Both the position numbers and the translations under genes were made by a program. A stretch of DNA of 64,000 nt. Source: CAMXAS01 sp964442435. Lineage in GTDB: Bacteria; Bacteroidota; Bacteroidia; Bacteroidales; P3. Below the pieces are notes generated by a model that worked only from the letters and a program-made list of their open reading frames with translations, was not told the origin of the DNA and did no database searches. Location of the stretch: assembly GCA_964442435.1 (NCBI GenBank), contig CAYTZG010000001.1, positions 170,977-234,976 of the forward strand, written 5' to 3'. Below, in pieces: positions 44,430-52,180 of this stretch. Position 1 is the stretch's first letter, and each line of letters begins with the position of its first letter.

Positions 44430-46499
44430 TCAGTATTCCACTACGAGCGAGACGCGATAATTCCGCTTGGGCATCGGATAATTGAGAATCACATCGTAGT
44501 CTTGGGATAGCAGGTTGTTGATTTCGACCGTGGTTTTCAGCCGCACCGTTTTGATTTTCCATTCTCCGGACAAAGACAAATCGTGCGTGTACCACGGTTG
44601 CGTATAGTTATATATAATATTTTCCTGTTGGTTATAACGTTCGCCTACATAGATGAAACTGTAATTGAGCGCATAGTTCCGCCACGTCAGCATCCCCACG
44701 GCCGAACCGCTGTGCCAAGGGATATAGGGGATTTGGTCACCGTAATAGGTATCGGACGGATCGGTGACGTCTATGGCCGACTGATAGGTATATTGCAACT
44801 TGCCGGTCAACGCCCATGCGTGCGGGAATTGCAGCGTGAACTGCGCCGTAGCGTCCACGCCGTTGATTTTGACCAAACCGAGGTTGAGCATCGTCCAACG
44901 GAACTGCTGTCCTTTGGGATAGGCGATGATTTTATCTTTGACGCGGTTATAATAGTAGTCGGCTTTGATTTCAAACTGTCGGAAAACGCCTTTCTTCAAT
45001 TCGATATTGTAGGCAATCCCCACGTCGTGCTGCACGGCCAATTCCGGTTTCAGATACGCATTGCCCATATCGGTATAGTAAAGGTCGTTGAATGTGGGGT
45101 AACGATAGGCTTGTTTGTAAAAGGCATTGAAGACCAACCCGACCCGCTTGAGCAGCTGATACGAAATGAAAAATCCCGGCGTCACCTTGTATTTGTCGGG
45201 GGCTTCGTCCCTATCCCGCGCTTCCTCCTGTATGAACGTACCCAAAACGGACGCCTGCAACTTGACATGATCGAACAGGTTCATGGCCGTGGCCGCCGCC
45301 AGATAATGCGAGAATCGGCTCACGTCCATATATTCCTCCATGCCGTTCCATTGGAAATCGTAGGCCAGCGAAGCGTCCCACCATCGGAATATCTCTAACT
45401 TGTTGGCCACGGACGCATAGGCTTCCCGCTGTACATAGATATTGTCAACATGGATGAGTTTGTCATCGTTATTGACATAGTGCGTGTAGTCGTAGGCGTA
45501 TTTGGCATTGACCCGCATCTGCCAAATTCTGAAAAACTTATCCTGAAACGAAGCCTGTACGAAACTGTTGCGGTCCCACAACCGCTCGCCGCGACGCCAT
45601 ACGTTGTTGACAATCGCGCCCGGCACACCGCGTTCGGAACTGTAATGATAGGCATGGAATTTCCAGAACCCCGTATTGGAATAATAATGTTGCAGACCGG
45701 CTTCCACCCGCACGGCGTTGACGTCGCCGTTTTCGCGTATGGCCGTCGTATCGTAGGCCAGTTCGCCGGAGGGGGTGACGCGACGGTAACGGAATTTGTA
45801 CTTGCCGTCGGAACTGAGCACTTCGGCGTTCATCGACAGATTGAGTTTGTCGCTTACCTTGTACTCCATCAAGACGGACGGGTTGACTAAAAAGAACGAA
45901 CCGGCTTTCATGGCCGCGCGAAGATGGAAATTCCGCCCTTCCTCAAATTTGGGGCGACGGCTGTTGAGATAGATACTGCCCGAAGAACCGAATTCCCGCG
46001 CACTTTGGAAGATGTCGCTTTTTTGCCCGTTGTAAAGTGCAATTTCATCGATGCTTTCCAACGAGAACTTGCCCAAGTCCACCTGCCCGTTCTGCGCATT
46101 GCCCAACTGGATGCCGTTGTAATAAACGCCCATCTGGTCGGTGCCCATACTACGGACATTGATGGTCTTGATACCGCCCACCCCGCCGTAGTCCTTGATT
46201 TGAACCCCGGAAAAGAAACGAATCGCGTCGGCCACCGAAAGACTGTTCAGGCGTTCCAACACGGCGCCTTCCAACTTCTGAGGCTGGATGATTTCCTTAG
46301 AGGGCGCGGATATAACGACTTCGCTCAGGTAATAATGCCGGCTGATGGCCTCCTCCAACGAGTCGACCTGCGCCACGGGCAAAGCGGGTATCAGCCCTAA
46401 CGATACGGAAGCCAACGGAGCGGACGACGCCCTGAAGCCGCAGACGGCCATTAAGCCGCACAGCACGAGCCGACCGATGGTCTTGGTCTTTCCATCCAT
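44430..46499 (-). CDS. btuB: BtuB-type TonB-dependent cobalamin receptor
   Basis: 689 residues. After a signal peptide comes a TonB-box-like region (about 55-70, YLSEVVISAPSKEI), a plug domain (LEGAVLERLNSLSVADAIRF, DYGGVGGIKTINVRSMGTDQ) and a 22-strand-like barrel ending YPMPKRNYRVSLVVEY. TonB receptors import scarce ligands across the outer membrane. The ligand is assigned as cobalamin because a B12 riboswitch occupies the leader, not because of any residue I can read. Confidence 0.88.
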   Translation of the reverse strand: MDGKTKTIGRLVLCGLMAVCGFRASSAPLASVSLGLIPALPVAQVDSLEEAISRHYYLSEVVISAPSKEIIQPQKLEGAVLERLNSLSVADAIRFFSGVQIKDYGGVGGIKTINVRSMGTDQMGVYYNGIQLGNAQNGQVDLGKFSLESIDEIALYNGQKSDIFQSAREFGSSGSIYLNSRRPKFEEGRNFHLRAAMKAGSFFLVNPSVLMEYKVSDKLNLSMNAEVLSSDGKYKFRYRRVTPSGELAYDTTAIRENGDVNAVRVEAGLQHYYSNTGFWKFHAYHYSSERGVPGAIVNNVWRRGERLWDRNSFVQASFQDKFFRIWQMRVNAKYAYDYTHYVNNDDKLIHVDNIYVQREAYASVANKLEIFRWWDASLAYDFQWNGMEEYMDVSRFSHYLAAATAMNLFDHVKLQASVLGTFIQEEARDRDEAPDKYKVTPGFFISYQLLKRVGLVFNAFYKQAYRYPTFNDLYYTDMGNAYLKPELAVQHDVGIAYNIELKKGVFRQFEIKADYYYNRVKDKIIAYPKGQQFRWTMLNLGLVKINGVDATAQFTLQFPHAWALTGKLQYTYQSAIDVTDPSDTYYGDQIPYIPWHSGSAVGMLTWRNYALNYSFIYVGERYNQQENIIYNYTQPWYTHDLSLSGEWKIKTVRLKTTVEINNLLSQDYDVILNYPMPKRNYRVSLVVEY

Positions 46500-46626
46500 T
46501 ACAAAGCGTTTAAATGGTTTGTAAAGACTTTAGACCCTATGAAAGAGAGTGCAGGAAAAACGACAGTCAGAACCGGCCATCGCCATGCTGTCAAACCCCT
46601 TTTCCCCAAGGTTCTTCAGCGGCACT

Positions 46627-46790
46627 CTTTGGCAAGTCTCCTGACTTATCTCTCCCCCGGACGCCTTCCCATGCGCGCTCTACGGCACACAGTGACCTTT
46701 TGTCCGGCTTCAACAAGAAATACAGTAGAGGGTACTGTCACGGATTCGCACCGTGTTCCTTATTATTGGATAAAATCCAACCAAAAGCCG
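46627..46790 (-). ncRNA. Cobalamin (B12) riboswitch
   Basis: The minus-strand leader of btuB contains the conserved core GGTGCGAATCCGTGACAG, then ACCCTCTACTGT, GAAGCC, and near the 3' side AGTCAGGAGACTTGCC, all in the order of the cobalamin aptamer. Downstream (about 46,590-46,615) gaacctt and aaggggtt can pair and may form the expression platform. Cobalamin binding should lower expression of the whole locus. Exact ends are approximate. Confidence 0.93.
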
Positions 46791-46793
46791 ATG

Positions 46794-46825
46794 CAAAGAT
46801 AGTACAAATCGTATTCTTCTCCAAA
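46794..46825 (-). promoter_or_regulatory. Consensus promoter of the cobalamin locus
   Basis: On the minus strand TTTG (complement 46822-46825), 20 bp, and TATCTTTG (complement 46794-46801), a perfect match placed just before the riboswitch. Confidence 0.8.
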
Positions 46826-46831
46826 ATCACG

Positions 46832-46867
46832 AAAAAAAATCCCGACCTCCATACGGAAATCGGGATT
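46832..46867 (-). terminator. Terminator after the phage-type repressor
   Basis: Stem aatcccga/tcgggatt followed on the minus strand by eight Ts. It insulates the cobalamin promoter from the leftward repressor transcript and marks the approximate left edge of the integrated element. Confidence 0.85.
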
Positions 46868-46956
46868 GCCGTGGTCACGCTGGGTGCGTTTCGCTATTGT
46901 CAATCTGTAACGTCTTTTTTTGCTTGCCGATTTTTTGTCGCAGTTACTCGGCCTTT

Positions 46957-47504
46957 CTATTTATTTTTCAGTAGGTTAATAATTTCATCTTTGGCGGCCA
47001 AAAGCTCTTCCAAGTGCTTGACTTCGCTTTTGAGCCGATCGACTTCATCGGAGGTGTTGACGTGGATGGGCGAACGGTCTATAGTATTGCTGTTGCCGTT
47101 TTGCNNNNNNNNNNNNNNNNNNNNNNNNNNNNNNNNNNNNNNNNNNNNNNNNNNNNNNNNNNNNNNNNNNNNNNNNNNNNNNNNNNNNNNNNNNNNNNNN
47201 NNNNGGAGGTGTTGACGTGGATGGGCGAACGGTCTATAGTATTGCTGTTGCCGTTTTGCACGTGGCCGATGCCGCCATCACGCAGCATGCTTCCCTTGCC
47301 CAACAGCAACCAATCTGCATTCAAGTCAGGATAAGTGGTTAAAATTTTGATTATTTTTTCACCCCCGATTTCACTTTCCGCGTTCGACCCGCTAAAATTA
47401 GCCCGTTTGACGCCCGTTGCAGCAAAAAAAGATTCTTTTGTAATGTCCTTTTGTTCAATAAATTGTAACAAACGCGCCTTGATGGGTGAAAAAATTTTAT
47501 CCAT
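46957..47504 (-). CDS. CI/XRE-like phage repressor, interrupted only by an assembly gap
   Basis: The N-terminal half has a helix-turn-helix (QKDITKESFFAATGVKRANF) and NADWLLLGKGSML, typical of Bacteroidetes prophage repressors. The gap edges repeat the same 55 bp; joining there gives a continuous frame of 130 residues ending in a coiled coil (VDRLKSEVKHLEELLAAKDE) and stop at 46957-46959. The gene is therefore intact in reality. It is divergent from the small HTH genes, with an operator palindrome between them, the classic lysogeny switch layout. It presumably represses the rightward promoter. Confidence 0.85.
47105..47204. other. Assembly gap (100 N) that is probably spurious
   Basis: The 55 bp ending at 47104 (starting ggaggtgttgacgtgg) are repeated exactly at 47205-47259. 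That is what a de Bruijn assembler leaves when two contigs overlap by one k-mer. True missing sequence is probably zero. Confidence 0.9.
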
Positions 47505-47515
47505 TTTGCTTGTTT

Positions 47516-47531
47516 GGTTAAAATTTTAACC
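47516..47531. promoter_or_regulatory. Perfect 16-bp operator palindrome
   Basis: ggttaaaattttaacc lies between the divergent repressor and rightward genes and upstream of the -7 box. A degenerate copy is inside the repressor gene (47337-47350), and a shorter gtttaaaattttaac lies near 51,678. The likely binding site of the repressor. Confidence 0.7.
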
Positions 47532-47532
47532 G

Positions 47533-47540
47533 TTACTTTG
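47533..47540 (+). promoter_or_regulatory. Predicted rightward promoter (-7 box)
   Basis: TTACTTTG matches TAnnTTTG at seven of eight positions, and a TTTG at 47513-47516 could serve as -33 with a 16-bp spacer. The operator palindrome occupies that spacer, which fits repression. Confidence 0.5.
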
Positions 47541-47574
47541 TACTCCAATCACAAATATACAAAAAAAAGCACAA

Positions 47575-47811
47575 ATGAACACAAACAGCAAAAACAGAGT
47601 GCTTTTGTCGGCGGAGATAAAAGCGCGGCTCGGCATTACCCACAGCCAGCAGTTCGCAAGGGTGTTGCCTGGATTGGTCGAATACGGCGCGTTCAAGATG
47701 AATGGGCTTGTGTGGCGTATGTATGAAAAAGACTTCGAGCGGTACCTAACATCGCGACGGATGAAATCAAATGCGATTGCCGCCGCTAAGCTGGAAAGGA
47801 GGGCGCAATGA
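47575..47811 (+). CDS. Small putative DNA-binding protein
   Basis: 78 residues, basic, with a possible helix-turn-helix in VLLSAEIKARLGITHSQQFARVLPGL divided as SAEIKARLGI and QQFARVLPGL. First gene rightward of the operator, a position often taken by Cro- or excisionase-like proteins. No family recognised. It ends in an ATGA overlap with the next gene, whose strong Shine-Dalgarno (aaaggaggg at 47795-47803) lies inside it. Confidence 0.7.
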   Translation: MNTNSKNRVLLSAEIKARLGITHSQQFARVLPGLVEYGAFKMNGLVWRMYEKDFERYLTSRRMKSNAIAAAKLERRAQ

Positions 47812-48071
47812 GCGATACCCTGAATGACAGCATCGAGTATGCCGGCAATACGGACAAGAAAAAGCGCCCCTACAACAGCAAGGCGGTAATCCTGAACGCT
47901 ACGGAAATCTGCCAGCGTCTGAAAATCAGCCAACGCACCCTGTATCGGCGCTTGGCCACCGACTGGGCGGAAGGCTATTGGTTTTTCAAGATCCATGACA
48001 AATGGCATATCCGGGAATCGCACCTGGAAGAGTTGATAGGTTTGATGGAAACCGGGCAAATCAAGATGTAA
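47808..48071 (+). CDS. Helix-turn-helix (excisionase/MerR-like) protein
   Basis: 87 residues. LNATEICQRLKISQRTLYRR followed by a wing-like FKIHDKWHIRESHLEELIG resembles the HTH_17/excisionase group common in Bacteroidetes mobile elements. It may act in excision with the integrase or as a Cro-like regulator. Preceded by an unusually strong ribosome-binding site for this phylum. Confidence 0.78.
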   Translation: MSDTLNDSIEYAGNTDKKKRPYNSKAVILNATEICQRLKISQRTLYRRLATDWAEGYWFFKIHDKWHIRESHLEELIGLMETGQIKM

Positions 48072-48272
48072 CGACACACCGGCGGAGGGGTTCGCCGGCT
48101 TACCCCCGATAGCGACAGCTAAAGGGTCAGGCCGTCCGGGCAAGGGATTGCCCGGCGGTCTCTATCGATGGCGGGCGCGCCTGGTACGCGAACACACGGC
48201 GGCACGAGTGTCCCTATAGCAAGAGCTGGAGGGGGCACACCCGCTCAATACTTTAAGTAAAGGAAACGGATT
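48072..48272. other. GC-rich, highly structured non-coding region
   Basis: 201 bp with no open frame of note. It holds a perfect 6-bp stem (ccggcg 48079-48084 / cgccgg 48093-48098) and a perfect 8-bp stem closed by a GGGA tetraloop (ccgggcaa 48136-48143 / ttgcccgg 48148-48155), plus further GC-rich palindromic bits to about 48,240. It could be a structured RNA, an attenuator or a rolling-circle origin for the Rep encoded 1 kb downstream. Confidence 0.55.
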
Positions 48273-48830
48273 ATGGACGGAAAGCGACTTGCAACGGCTC
48301 CCCGGTGGTTCTTCGAGCTGGAGGCTTTGGACGACAGCCCCACGGTGTTGCGGGCGGTGGCCATTTGCAACGGCACGGTGTACAAGAGCAAGGAGCAGCG
48401 GCTGGGGCACCAGCCGGACAGGCAGATGGTGGCGGCGGCCCTGTGTCTGCACAGCCTCTTGACGCGCCTGGTCAAACTCATGTATAACCAGCGTGCGCAA
48501 GCGTATGAGGTAATCCGGCAACGTTCCGGCGTGCGCGGCGACGTACTGGCAGCCCTGGGCCGCATCGACTACTGGCTGACGCGGTACGGGCGGCGGATGG
48601 ACTGGAACCATGTGCAGCTATCGACGCAGTGGCGGATTTTCTGTTTCGATTTGCGGTGCCGCCTGTGCGATCTGATGGACATCGCCCCGGCGGCTGCTTC
48701 CCTGTTCCATGACAACTACCAGGCTAAATATGATATAATAGAAACATTATCAACGTGTAATATTGATGTGGACGATTTGGCGGGCATGATTCCTGAGGCC
48801 GCCCCGGCGCAGCAGTTGTGCCTGTTTTAA
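48273..48830 (+). CDS. Hypothetical protein, element-specific
   Basis: 185 residues, mostly helical, with WFFELEALDDSPTVLRAVAI near the N-terminus and two cysteines in CFDLRCRLCDLMD. No family recognised. A purine-rich aaagg lies about 10 nt before the ATG. The position in the early region suggests a replication or host-takeover role, but nothing in the sequence proves it. Confidence 0.7.
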   Translation: MDGKRLATAPRWFFELEALDDSPTVLRAVAICNGTVYKSKEQRLGHQPDRQMVAAALCLHSLLTRLVKLMYNQRAQAYEVIRQRSGVRGDVLAALGRIDYWLTRYGRRMDWNHVQLSTQWRIFCFDLRCRLCDLMDIAPAAASLFHDNYQAKYDIIETLSTCNIDVDDLAGMIPEAAPAQQLCLF

Positions 48831-48894
48831 CGAGCCTTGAAAATCAAGCGATTGACCCTTCCTCGATAATAAGGGATAGTCGTTCCAAGAAAAA

Positions 48895-49212
48895 ATGAAC
48901 TGTAAAATGACACGGAAAATGAAAAACAATCGATGGTATTTGAGCGGCCGGGTGTCCGGCTTGCCTTACACGGTGGCGTGGCAGAACTTCATCGACGCGG
49001 AGGCGAAGATCTACAAGATGGGCGGCGTACCGGTAAACCCGTTGCGGCTCTGTTTGCCGCGCTGGAGCTGGCGGCGTTGCATGACCACTTGCATCCTGCA
49101 CCTGTTGACGTGCCGGTTTATGGCCATGCTGCCGAACTGGAAAGAGAGCCGGGGCGCGCGCATCGAGCGGCGCATAGGCCTGTTGTTGGGTAAAACCATC
49201 CTGTACCTGTAA
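48895..49212 (+). CDS. DUF4406 family protein
   Basis: 105 residues. WYLSGRVSGLPYTVAWQNFI, VPVNPLRLCLPRW, SWRRCMTTCI and LPNWKESRGARIE match the DUF4406 pattern, a Rossmann-like fold related to nucleoside deoxyribosyltransferases and frequent in Bacteroidetes phages. Function is not established. In-frame ATGs at 48907 and 48919 are alternatives. Its stop overlaps the Rep start. Confidence 0.85.
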   Translation: MNCKMTRKMKNNRWYLSGRVSGLPYTVAWQNFIDAEAKIYKMGGVPVNPLRLCLPRWSWRRCMTTCILHLLTCRFMAMLPNWKESRGARIERRIGLLLGKTILYL

Positions 49213-50546
49213 TGAAGCAGCCGAATCACAACGGTAAGAAAAGCAACGTGATTTCGGCGTTGAAGCGCAAGAATATGCGGTTGGCTTTCGACATCGAGCG
49301 TATGGATCGCGGCGGGATGACGCCGCTGCAGGTCGAGCATATGGATAAACTGATGCACAACCTGCGGGTGTGCGCGTGTCCGAGCCTGTACAGCCGCGGC
49401 GAGATAACCGGGCGTACGAACTATGTAGCATCGATCCGCTGTGACGACAAATGCTGCTTCATCTGCAACTTCGCCCGGCAGAAGATGGTGCGCCGCCGTT
49501 ACATGGCCTGGTTCAACGAGAACAGGACGGTATTGCTGCTGCAGGACGCCCGCGGCCGCCAACGCTACGCCACCCGGGCGCAACGCGACAAATGGCCGGA
49601 TTATCGCATGGTAAGCGAGGTGGAATACGACCTGATGCACCTGACGCTGTCGGTACCGCACTATCCGGGCACGGGCTTCCGGGGCGAACGCTACTACTTC
49701 GACAGCATCGCGGCCCTGTACCACCGGCTGCGCAACAAACTGGCGTATTTCCGCGACAACGTCATTGGCGGTGAATACGGCATAGAGACGACCAACCCGG
49801 ACAACCTGCATATACACATCCATTCGCTGCTGCTGGTCAAGCGTAAGCGTCAAAGCCGCAACCTACTGCACTATGAGATATTGCGCGAGTGGAACCGCAT
49901 TACGGCCAATCCGGACAACCCGCGCACGGAGATAGAGGCCTGGCAATATCCGTCGGTCAAGGCCGGCAACACGCTTATCGACGATGATTATGTGGCCGCG
50001 CTCAATCCCAAGGGGGCTACAATCATCGGGCTGGAAGTCATCTACACCATCGACCCGAAAACGGGCGAAAAGGTGCGGGCCACCGAGTGGAACTCAGGCG
50101 CCATGATCAAGGCCGTGATGGAAACCATTAGCTACCATTTCCATCCGCAGACGTTTGACAAATCGACACGGAGTTTCAACCTGGAGCTGTTGGCCGAGAT
50201 AAAGCCGGTTATCTACAAGAAGCAGCTGTATCGCAAATTCGGCGTGTTGCACGGGGAAGCGTCCCTGAACATCCACGTGGATCCGGATGAGGATGCCGGC
50301 GAAATGGACATCATGCAGCGGGTCAACATCGGGGATGCCGTGGTGGACGAAGAGACCGGCGAGCTCATCGAGGAGCCCAAGCGGTTTGTGCTAACAAGTC
50401 CGGCCTATGTGTTCCACGACCCGGATAACGACTACAAGATACACTTGAGCCGCCAGGGGCAGCACGAAGCCCGGCGCCTGAAAGCGTCCACCACGGCCCA
50501 GGCGCTTGGCGAACTCAAACAAATCATTAAGGATTCATGCAAATGA
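49212..50546 (+). CDS. rep: HUH-type rolling-circle replication initiator
   Basis: 444 residues. A cysteine cluster (CDDKCCFICNFARQ, about 77-90), then MHLTLSVPHYPGTG, GGEYGIETTNPDNLHIHIH with the HUH motif at 200-204, and a possible catalytic tyrosine at about 308 (METISYHFHP). These are the motifs of plasmid/phage Rep proteins that nick one strand of an origin and prime rolling-circle replication. ssDNA phages, inoviruses and plasmids all use such enzymes. It begins within the stop of the DUF4406 gene; SSB follows after 36 bp. Confidence 0.87.
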   Translation: MKQPNHNGKKSNVISALKRKNMRLAFDIERMDRGGMTPLQVEHMDKLMHNLRVCACPSLYSRGEITGRTNYVASIRCDDKCCFICNFARQKMVRRRYMAWFNENRTVLLLQDARGRQRYATRAQRDKWPDYRMVSEVEYDLMHLTLSVPHYPGTGFRGERYYFDSIAALYHRLRNKLAYFRDNVIGGEYGIETTNPDNLHIHIHSLLLVKRKRQSRNLLHYEILREWNRITANPDNPRTEIEAWQYPSVKAGNTLIDDDYVAALNPKGATIIGLEVIYTIDPKTGEKVRATEWNSGAMIKAVMETISYHFHPQTFDKSTRSFNLELLAEIKPVIYKKQLYRKFGVLHGEASLNIHVDPDEDAGEMDIMQRVNIGDAVVDEETGELIEEPKRFVLTSPAYVFHDPDNDYKIHLSRQGQHEARRLKASTTAQALGELKQIIKDSCK

Positions 50547-50582
50547 TCATAAACCATTTATTAACCTCAAAATTTTAAAGTT

Positions 50583-51473
50583 ATGCAAAAAGTAATGGCA
50601 ATCGGTACGGTGGGCAAGAAAATCGCCGTATCGGAAACGGAACGTTCCCGGAAGATCGAGTTTTGGGTCAACGTCAATGAGCAGCGTTTCGACAACACGG
50701 GCAAGGCCTACACGGCCACGACGGCGGTACACTGCACGGTGTACCGCAACCTGGCCGACGAGGCTTTTGTAAAGGCCCTGGTGCCGGGCGCGGGCGTCAT
50801 CGTGCGCGGCCTGGCGGAACCGATACTGGTAAATCGGGAGGACAAACAGTTTGGCGCCTTGGTCATCAAGTATGCGGACGCCTGGGTGGTCGGCCGCGAT
50901 GTACAGGCGGGCATGAGCGTTACGGCTGTGGGCTACGTGGGTTCGGCCAACGTGAATGCGGTGGGCGATCAACAGGTGTGCAACTTCTCGATTGCGGAAA
51001 ACCTGTTGGACAAACAGACCGGCGAAACCCGCGCCCTGTGGATGCGTTGCGCCATGTGGCGGCACCCGGACAAAACAAAGGTGTTCGGCTATATCGTACC
51101 CGGCGCCCTGGTGGCCATCGAGGGCGTGCCGTTTGTGCGTGTGTTTACCGACAAGACGGGCGAAACGCGCGTTTCGCTGGAATGCCGGGTTGAAAGCCTG
51201 GATCTGCTGGGTGGCCGCAAGGATGCCGGCGACGGCGGCGCGGCCGATCCGGAACCGGTGGCCGCTCCATCCGGAACGCCCATCGAGCAGCAGCCCGACC
51301 CGGAACCGGTGGCCGCTCCATCCGGAACGCCCATCGAGCAGCAGCCCGCCCCCAAGCGCAAGGGCAAGGGCGCAAACCCGCTGGCGGGTACCGGCTGGGA
51401 TGCTTCCGGCTTCGACGCCCAGGCGGCAGTGACCGGCGCGGATGCAGCGGCGGCTGACGGCTTGCCGTTTTAG
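50583..51473 (+). CDS. ssb: Single-stranded DNA-binding protein with two OB folds
   Basis: 296 residues. Two SSB-like OB domains are visible: about 1-105 (VMAIGTVGKKIAVSE, TTAVHCTVYRNLADE, GAGVIVRGLAEP) and about 106-205 (TAVGYVGSANVNAVGDQQV, WMRCAMWRHPDKT, GALVAIEGVPFV). A linker with a duplicated DPEPVAAPSGTPIEQQP unit, a basic patch and an acidic-hydrophobic tip ending DGLPF follow. The tip resembles the DDIPF tail of bacterial SSB that recruits partners. It would coat displaced strands made by Rep. Fused OB pairs are unusual for SSB. Confidence 0.82.
   Translation: MQKVMAIGTVGKKIAVSETERSRKIEFWVNVNEQRFDNTGKAYTATTAVHCTVYRNLADEAFVKALVPGAGVIVRGLAEPILVNREDKQFGALVIKYADAWVVGRDVQAGMSVTAVGYVGSANVNAVGDQQVCNFSIAENLLDKQTGETRALWMRCAMWRHPDKTKVFGYIVPGALVAIEGVPFVRVFTDKTGETRVSLECRVESLDLLGGRKDAGDGGAADPEPVAAPSGTPIEQQPDPEPVAAPSGTPIEQQPAPKRKGKGANPLAGTGWDASGFDAQAAVTGADAAAADGLPF
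51246..51347 (+). repeat. Two 51-bp direct repeats in ssb
   Basis: Copies at 51246-51296 and 51297-51347 differ at one or two bases and encode the doubled linker; a recent slippage duplication. Confidence 0.95.
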
Positions 51474-51497
51474 CCGGCGGGGGCTTTTTTGACGGAA

Positions 51498-51523
51498 AGC
51501 GGGCGCAAAAACGCCCGCTTTTT
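51498..51523 (+). terminator. Terminator after ssb
   Basis: Perfect 8-bp stem agcgggcg/cgcccgct followed by TTTTT. It separates the Rep-SSB unit from the next gene. Confidence 0.88.
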
Positions 51524-51527
51524 GTAT

Positions 51528-51557
51528 GCCATTGCAAGCCATTGTAGGCCATTGCAA
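51528..51557 (+). repeat. Three 10-bp direct repeats upstream of a lone gene
   Basis: gccattgcaa, gccattgtag, gccattgcaa, then a partial gcca. A 10-bp period places each copy on one DNA face. The array precedes the 51628 gene and looks like an operator or iteron block. Confidence 0.8.
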
Positions 51558-51627
51558 GCCACGTAAATATTTGGTTTGCAAAATGTTGCAAATGTTTGTA
51601 GGTTTGTGGGAGATTTTAGAACAGGAT

Positions 51628-52065
51628 ATGGAAAAGAAATATGTTCAAAAAGTGATACCGCGCGTATCGACGGAGCGGTTTAAAATTTTAACTCCATATG
51701 AGTTAAGAAAAGAGATACATAGATTGTGTGATTTGTGCCAAGGGAAAGATATTCGCAATGAGCACATCGGTATTACCATACAAGTAAGGGGGTATCGACG
51801 TAAAACCGCCTATGGGGAAGCAGCCTACAGCAAAAAAGCGGCAGTTGTTGAGTGTTTGCCGCTGTTGTTGAAACATGCACAATACAACAATTTTGGGGCG
51901 CCTAAAACAACTGATGCCGCCAACATCATTGGTTATTACAATTTCAAGGCTTACGTTATTATCGATGGGAAAAAAGAGTGTGTGCGTTTAGCCGTTATTG
52001 CCCGCAAAGACGGGTCTTTTTATTATAACGTGGAGGTTAATACGAGCTACAAAAAAGGACAATAA
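51628..52065 (+). CDS. LPD3/PBECR-like domain protein (possible nuclease or toxin), moron-like
   Basis: 145 residues from ATG at 51628; the open frame extends back into the repeat block and the upstream ATGs at 51583 and 51592 are less likely. The central part KKAAVVECLPLLLKHAQYNN and the strand-rich FKAYVIIDGKKECVRLAVIA, then GSFYYNVEV, resemble the phage-associated LPD3/PBECR barrels, a group related to barnase/EndoU-like nucleases. This is pattern recall, not proof. The gene is AT-richer than its neighbours and boxed by two terminators with its own repeats, as an independently expressed cargo gene would be. Confidence 0.6.
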   Translation: MEKKYVQKVIPRVSTERFKILTPYELRKEIHRLCDLCQGKDIRNEHIGITIQVRGYRRKTAYGEAAYSKKAAVVECLPLLLKHAQYNNFGAPKTTDAANIIGYYNFKAYVIIDGKKECVRLAVIARKDGSFYYNVEVNTSYKKGQ

Positions 52066-52070
52066 AAAAA

Positions 52071-52119
52071 AGGGTGTTGGCTTCGATACACGGCTTTACC
52101 CGGCACTCAACACCCTTTT
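52071..52119. terminator. Bidirectional terminator
   Basis: Perfect 9-bp stem agggtgttg/caacaccct with an A-run before it and TTTT after it. Confidence 0.85.
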
Positions 52120-52180
52120 ATGTCAAGCATCATTCAATGCTCATCACAAAGGTACAAAAAAAACTGAAAATTCAAAAACC

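Noticed and set aside
46868..46956. tRNA as attachment site at the left edge
   Set aside because: I looked for cloverleaf stems and a T-loop motif and found none; nothing supports an RNA gene there.
47079..47504. Repressor as a pseudogene
   Set aside because: The interruption is an N-run flanked by an exact 55-bp overlap; the joined frame is intact.
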